A stretch of 30,499 bases of DNA from a virus. The position numbers and the translations under genes were made by a program. Location: IMG/VR virus record IMGVR_UViG_3300042884_000578, positions 1-30,499 of that record. The stretch is one strand, 5' to 3'. Positions 26,821 through 30,499 of this stretch are shown in pieces (position 1 is the stretch's first letter; every line of letters begins with the position of its first letter). The notes below the pieces were generated by a model. That model was not told the DNA's origin and made no database searches. It was given only the letters and a program-made list of their open reading frames with translations.

Positions 26821-28206
26821 TTAATTGTTTTGTATTTGTTGTTTTTCTTTTCTTTTATCTAACAAGTCTTTAATTCTTTGTCTATTTCTTTCTTCAGTTT
26901 GTTCTTCAAGACCCAAGAACGTCACCGAACTTTCTGTGTCAATCTCCAACATACCATTATCAAATTTACAATTCTCAAAGACAACTCCGTCATCACCAAT
27001 ACGTGATTTAGTAATTGCAATCGTTGCTAGTTTCATTTCTTTTTGTTGTAGAGATTTAGCCACGGAAATGATTACGTGCCCAACCTGTGCTTTTTTGATA
27101 GAACCACCCATTTGGTCGGTAGTTACCACATCAGAAGATATTGAACTTCTATTACCTTGAGTCGCTGTCCATCCAACTAAATTAAGTTCGTGACACATAG
27201 ATTCAAAACCTCTCATCACAGACCCTTCAGATTTCCATTCATCCCCCAAGTTTTTATCCGGAACCACACAATCAATGTAGTCCAATAATACCATATCAAT
27301 TTTGATACCTTCAGAAATCATTTTTCTAATTTGGTTTTTAATCTGCATCATTGTTACAGTATCAGATGGAAGTTTTTTAAGTATCAATTCATTAGGCATT
27401 TTTTCCTTAATTTCTTGAACTTTAACCATAACTTCATCTTTTCTTAAAGACAATTCATCCGGGTGGATTTTTGTCCATAATGTAATGTGTTTACGTTGAA
27501 TAATCTTTGGGTTATCCTCGAAAAATATTTGTAAAACATTGTACCCCAAATTAAACGCGTGATTTGAGATTTTTGTCAGTAAAGTTGATTTACCAACACC
27601 TGTTGGTGCTAATACTACACCGATTTCACCTTTTGCTAAACCTCCTTTTAAAAGTCTATCTATACCCGGAATACCCATTGGTATTGGATGACGATAATCT
27701 TCATTTAAAACATCATCTAAGTTACTGAAAACACTCTCAGTTCCCTTATCGTGTTCCCCCACTTGAAGAGCTTTACTAACCATCTCTTCTAATGTGTCAT
27801 AACTCTCAAATTCACCAGTGTCAATAATTTTTTGAGCCTTAACCATTACTTTCTGTAACTCCTGTTGTTTACAGAACTTCATTGATTTTTCCTGTACAAA
27901 TTCAGCACCTTCAAGCGTAGACTCCTTAACTTTTGTAAGGGTATCAATAATGATTTTTGCCGCTAAGGGTTGTTGTATCTCAGATTTTGTAATTTGTTCT
28001 AAGGTGTCAAAGGTTGGTGTGTGTTCGTATTTTGTGTAATACTCTTTAATCATTTGAATGATTAGTTTGAAGTATTTATTCTCAAAATAACTTGTTTCAA
28101 TCACATCTATAATAGACCTTGAAAAGTCTTTGTCGATTATGATTTGGTTTAATAATTGTATCTGAAATGTACTACCTAGATACTCGAAATTTTTGTTTGA
28201 CGCCAT
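26821..28206 (-). CDS. Replicative DNA helicase (DnaB/T4 gp41 type)
   Basis: 461 residues, near T4 gp41 (475). N-terminal helical domain (about 1-155), then the RecA-fold ATPase: Walker A 'APTGVGKS' at residues 200-207, catalytic Glu in 'IFFEDN' (E230), Walker B 'MVLLDY' with D309, and 'WTATQGNR' with the sensor Gln (Q350). The C-terminal part has 'AITKSRIG', where DnaB-family proteins keep an Arg finger/DNA-loop region, then a charged Lys/Arg/Gln tail. It unwinds the replication fork as a hexamer and recruits primase. Its primase and loader are not in this window. It is coupled to nrdB downstream by one base. Confidence 0.92.
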   Translation of the reverse strand: MASNKNFEYLGSTFQIQLLNQIIIDKDFSRSIIDVIETSYFENKYFKLIIQMIKEYYTKYEHTPTFDTLEQITKSEIQQPLAAKIIIDTLTKVKESTLEGAEFVQEKSMKFCKQQELQKVMVKAQKIIDTGEFESYDTLEEMVSKALQVGEHDKGTESVFSNLDDVLNEDYRHPIPMGIPGIDRLLKGGLAKGEIGVVLAPTGVGKSTLLTKISNHAFNLGYNVLQIFFEDNPKIIQRKHITLWTKIHPDELSLRKDEVMVKVQEIKEKMPNELILKKLPSDTVTMMQIKNQIRKMISEGIKIDMVLLDYIDCVVPDKNLGDEWKSEGSVMRGFESMCHELNLVGWTATQGNRSSISSDVVTTDQMGGSIKKAQVGHVIISVAKSLQQKEMKLATIAITKSRIGDDGVVFENCKFDNGMLEIDTESSVTFLGLEEQTEERNRQRIKDLLDKRKEKQQIQNN

Positions 28207-28236
28207 ATATTTTTTCTTTTAGTGTAATAATAAATA

Positions 28237-28689
28237 CTACACACTTAGGGTAACATCTAGATATTTTTTTGTTAAATTTTTAGATGAAAAGATGTCAGTC
28301 AACTCCATCAATAAGTTTTTTAGGTGTGGGCGTACATCCACAGTATATCTTATCTTTGGAGGGTATACTTTAGCATCTACCTGTCTATGACAAATTGTCA
28401 TATCATTTTGTTTGATGAAGATGTTGAAGTACTCCGGACCATCCGTATAAGACGTGTCTAAAATAGTTGGATTGTTAATAATTTCGTACATATTGTCCGT
28501 CATATACGTTACGGTTTTTAATGATAATTGTGTGTGAATATCTTCTTTAAATTCACGAAGTAATTCATAAAGTTCTAATGAGTTTTTTGCCTCACTATTA
28601 AACTCTCTCACGTTAAAAAATCTCTGTACAATGATGTTATCATTTACCATCATTAAGAATTCTAGTTTTACCGAATCTTGGTCTTTCAT
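28237..28689 (-). CDS. Unknown 150-residue protein in the replication cluster
   Basis: 150 residues, ATG start behind an A-rich leader, TAG stop. I do not recognise it. The sequence is mixed alpha/beta: a beta pair near the N-terminus ('VKLEFLMMVNDNIIVQRFFN'), an amphipathic helix ('NSLELYELLREFKEDIHTQL'), a central beta region ('YFNIFIKQNDMTICHRQVDA'), and a C-terminal helix ('LKNLLMELTDIFSSKNLTKK'). No zinc motif, nucleotide-binding loop or membrane segment. It lies between the exonuclease and the helicase, eight bases after the exonuclease stop, so a replication or recombination accessory role is suggested by position alone. Confidence 0.75.
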   Translation of the reverse strand: MKDQDSVKLEFLMMVNDNIIVQRFFNVREFNSEAKNSLELYELLREFKEDIHTQLSLKTVTYMTDNMYEIINNPTILDTSYTDGPEYFNIFIKQNDMTICHRQVDAKVYPPKIRYTVDVRPHLKNLLMELTDIFSSKNLTKKYLDVTLSV

Positions 28690-28697
28690 AGTTTTAA

Positions 28698-29702
28698 TTA
28701 ATTGTTTTTAAAATTTCTTTTTTCTTTTCTTGTTAGTTTTAAAAAGGGTCTAACAAAATTAACCCAAGCATCATCCCCTTTTGGTAGATACTTAAAAAAC
28801 CCGTCTTCCATCATCATTTTAATAAGACCTCTATGTCCCCTTCCATCAGGGTCTAAAGTTTCTCTATAATATAACTCAACAAGTTCTTTAGCATCCTCAC
28901 TAATCAGAGGGTTTGACAAATTTATAATTTTTTCGTTAATAACAAAATATTCATCACCATAAACCCCACTTTTAGTTTTACCGGATAACAAATTTTGTAA
29001 TGTTTTATTACCCTTGTTCTCCTTTAGAAGGATTTCCGCCTTTTCTAAAATATCGGTAATTGAAACCGGTTTTTCAAGTAACTCAGGAAAAAACTTAATA
29101 AGAGTTTTTTCACCCAACCCATATATCCCATCAATATTGTCAGATTTATCTCCCGATAATATTTTATAAGTTCTAATGTTTTCGTGCGGAAATTCGTAAA
29201 AATCACATTTGATTTTACTACCTAAATGATAAGTTTCTTTAGTTCTTGGGTAATATACTGATACCTTGTCTGAAATTAATTGAGTAAGGTCTTTATCCCC
29301 CGAGAATATAGTTTTTTGTTCGTTCTCCGAGATTTGGCAATAGTAAGCAATCAAATCATCCGCTTCGTTATTATCTACGTTGATTTGTCTTATATAACAA
29401 TCCTCCAAGTATTGTTTGATTCTTTCTTTCTGCTCAGTGAAAGAATCTAACTTATACTCGTTGTCTCTGTCTCTACGTTGTTCTTTATATTGGGGATAAA
29501 TAAGTTTGCGAGCTGAGGAGTTATCATCACCATCCCACATAACAACAACTTTATCAAAGTTTTGTTCATCTATGAATCGTCTAATGGTATTCACAAAGTG
29601 CCATAAGGCACCTATGTGTTTCCCATTATGATAATAATCTTTTACTCCGTGAAAGCCAATTTTTACTAAATTATTGCCGTCCACTAATAGTGTTTTAGTC
29701 AC
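28698..29702 (-). CDS. 5'-3' exonuclease / FLAP endonuclease (T4 RNase H-like)
   Basis: 334 residues with a GTG start at 29702-29700; no in-frame ATG lies between it and the upstream stop TAA at 29723-29721. It belongs to the PIN-like 5'-nuclease family that removes RNA primers and flaps (T4 Rnh is 305 residues). Acidic metal ligands are visible: D8 ('LLVDGNN'), D57 ('VVVMWDGDD'), E113/D115/D116 ('NNEADDLIAYY'), D136/D138 ('FSGDKDLT') and D185/D188 ('SGDKSD'). The helix-hairpin-helix-type 'IDGIYGLGEKTLIKFF' follows. The 'YPQYKEQR' helical-arch entry is also typical. It lies between the recombinase and the unknown 150-residue gene, as part of the replication module. Confidence 0.93.
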   Translation of the reverse strand: MTKTLLVDGNNLVKIGFHGVKDYYHNGKHIGALWHFVNTIRRFIDEQNFDKVVVMWDGDDNSSARKLIYPQYKEQRRDRDNEYKLDSFTEQKERIKQYLEDCYIRQINVDNNEADDLIAYYCQISENEQKTIFSGDKDLTQLISDKVSVYYPRTKETYHLGSKIKCDFYEFPHENIRTYKILSGDKSDNIDGIYGLGEKTLIKFFPELLEKPVSITDILEKAEILLKENKGNKTLQNLLSGKTKSGVYGDEYFVINEKIINLSNPLISEDAKELVELYYRETLDPDGRGHRGLIKMMMEDGFFKYLPKGDDAWVNFVRPFLKLTRKEKRNFKNN

Positions 29703-29723
29703 TTGTTTTGTTTGTATTCGTTA

Positions 29724-30499
29724 CTAGTCTTTTTCTTCAACCTCTTTCAAATCAAAATCACCATCTGTTCCGATAATGTTTTTCCAATATTCAGAGTATT
29801 CTTTTTTGTACTTCTCAATTGAAGCCTTTTCTTCCGATGTTTCTTTACCTGCTAAAAATCCGTGAGGTGTTACAATAATTTTCCCATCTTCATAACCCAA
29901 TCCATTGATGTGGTTCTTCATAACAGAAATTTTAGTTCTAACTGCGAATTTAATAGTTCTCTTATCTTTAGTTGCGGTAATCTTTGTAGTTCCCGCCCCT
30001 TTCTCATTCCCAAAACGGAAAACTAATGAAGAGTTTAACCAAATCGCCTCACCACCTTTAGCCTTGATTTTAGGTTGTCCAAATGGATTATCCGGAAGTT
30101 CAACCCAAGGTTGGTTAACAATAACCAAAGTGTTTTCATATTTAGAATCCGCCTTACGACTTCCCGAAATTCTTTGATTGATACCCATACCAATTTTATC
30201 GGCTAAAGCCGCCGCGTTGTGTTGTTTTCCACCCTTACCCTCGTAAGTCATTTTACAAGGAACTGAACCAACCGAATCCCATAAGAATAGTAAACTATAA
30301 TCTAATTCACCTTTCTCTTGAGCATCTAATAAAGAATTAATGTAATCAGTAATTTGTTCAATGTAATCAAAATTATTATTGAAGATGTAAAATCCATCCC
30401 ATTCTAATTCACCTGTTTCCTCGTCAACCATTTCTTCACAATCAAAACCCATAAGTTTTGCGTGTTCAAACGACCACTTCTGTTCGGTAATGATGAATA
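29724..30499 (-). CDS. RecA/UvsX-like recombinase (N-terminal part outside window)
   Basis: The frame stays open past the first visible ATG (30452) to the window edge, adding at least 15 codons (…FIITEQKWSFEHAKL), so the true start lies outside; about 257 C-terminal residues are seen. The RecA-fold core shows Walker B 'LLFLWDS' and the strand 'TLVIVNQPW', where RecA has its Asn/Gln sensor, followed by 'AKGGEAIWLNSSLVFRFGNE', where the GG sits in the loop-2 region. 'KQHNAAALADKIGMGINQRI' is typical of phage UvsX relatives. Walker A must be upstream. It would catalyse strand exchange for recombination-dependent replication and repair. TAG stop; 21 bases before the exonuclease start. Confidence 0.88.
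   Translation of the reverse strand, partial: FIITEQKWSFEHAKLMGFDCEEMVDEETGELEWDGFYIFNNNFDYIEQITDYINSLLDAQEKGELDYSLLFLWDSVGSVPCKMTYEGKGGKQHNAAALADKIGMGINQRISGSRKADSKYENTLVIVNQPWVELPDNPFGQPKIKAKGGEAIWLNSSLVFRFGNEKGAGTTKITATKDKRTIKFAVRTKISVMKNHINGLGYEDGKIIVTPHGFLAGKETSEEKASIEKYKKEYSEYWKNIIGTDGDFDLKEVEEKD

Overview
The window is a gene-dense, A+T-rich segment of a tailed phage genome with a contractile tail (T4-like myovirus type). Two genes fix this assignment: the baseplate wedge protein gp6 (Baseplate_J type) and the gp25-like wedge protein. A T4-style replication and nucleotide module lies on the same strand. The host is most likely a Bacteroidota (flavobacterium-like) bacterium. The arguments are a probable tail adhesin built of about seven SprB-like repeats (the repeat of the Flavobacterium gliding adhesin SprB), a further SprB-like repeat in another tail gene, A-rich leaders with no Shine-Dalgarno motif in front of almost every gene, and low G+C. 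The window resembles the large uncultured aquatic phages whose tail genes carry Thr-Pro-rich stalks. That comparison is from memory; no search was run.

Layout. Bases 1-4656 are on the + strand: the tail end of a structural gene, two presumed tail or fibre genes (280-1614 and 1639-4053, the second with a Thr-Pro linker), and a RuvC-like Holliday junction resolvase (4057-4656). A strong bidirectional hairpin terminator at 4658-4686 separates them from a minus-strand block that fills the rest of the window.

The minus-strand block, in transcription order from the right edge, starts with a RecA/UvsX recombinase (cut by the window edge). It continues with a 5'-3' exonuclease/FLAP nuclease (GTG start), an unknown 150-residue protein, a DnaB/gp41-type replicative helicase, and the class Ia ribonucleotide reductase beta (nrdB) and alpha (nrdA) subunits. 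A hairpin terminator follows nrdA. Next come gp25 and gp6, a 72-base AT-rich gap, and a run of large virion genes: a 1777-residue protein with an internal membrane-type hydrophobic region, 615-, 294-, 394- (PKD-like domain) and 302-residue proteins, a 1002-residue protein with a gpI/gp7-like helical segment, and the SprB-repeat/Thr-Pro-stalk adhesin.

How the genes work together. The right part makes deoxynucleotides and replicates and recombines phage DNA. The middle and left parts build the baseplate wedges and the host-contacting appendages. The resolvase would clear branched DNA before packaging but sits among tail genes. Genes are packed with gaps of 0-72 bases, so no gene-free stretch exceeds 300 bases. 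I found no tRNA, CRISPR array, insertion sequence, integrase or attachment site. Of 19 stop codons, 17 are TAA, 2 are TAG and none is TGA.

The least explained features are the hydrophobic insert with a CxxCxC motif in the giant baseplate-region protein, the SprB-like adhesin with its tandem-repeat stalk, and the inverted Thr-Pro tracts that flank the resolvase gene.
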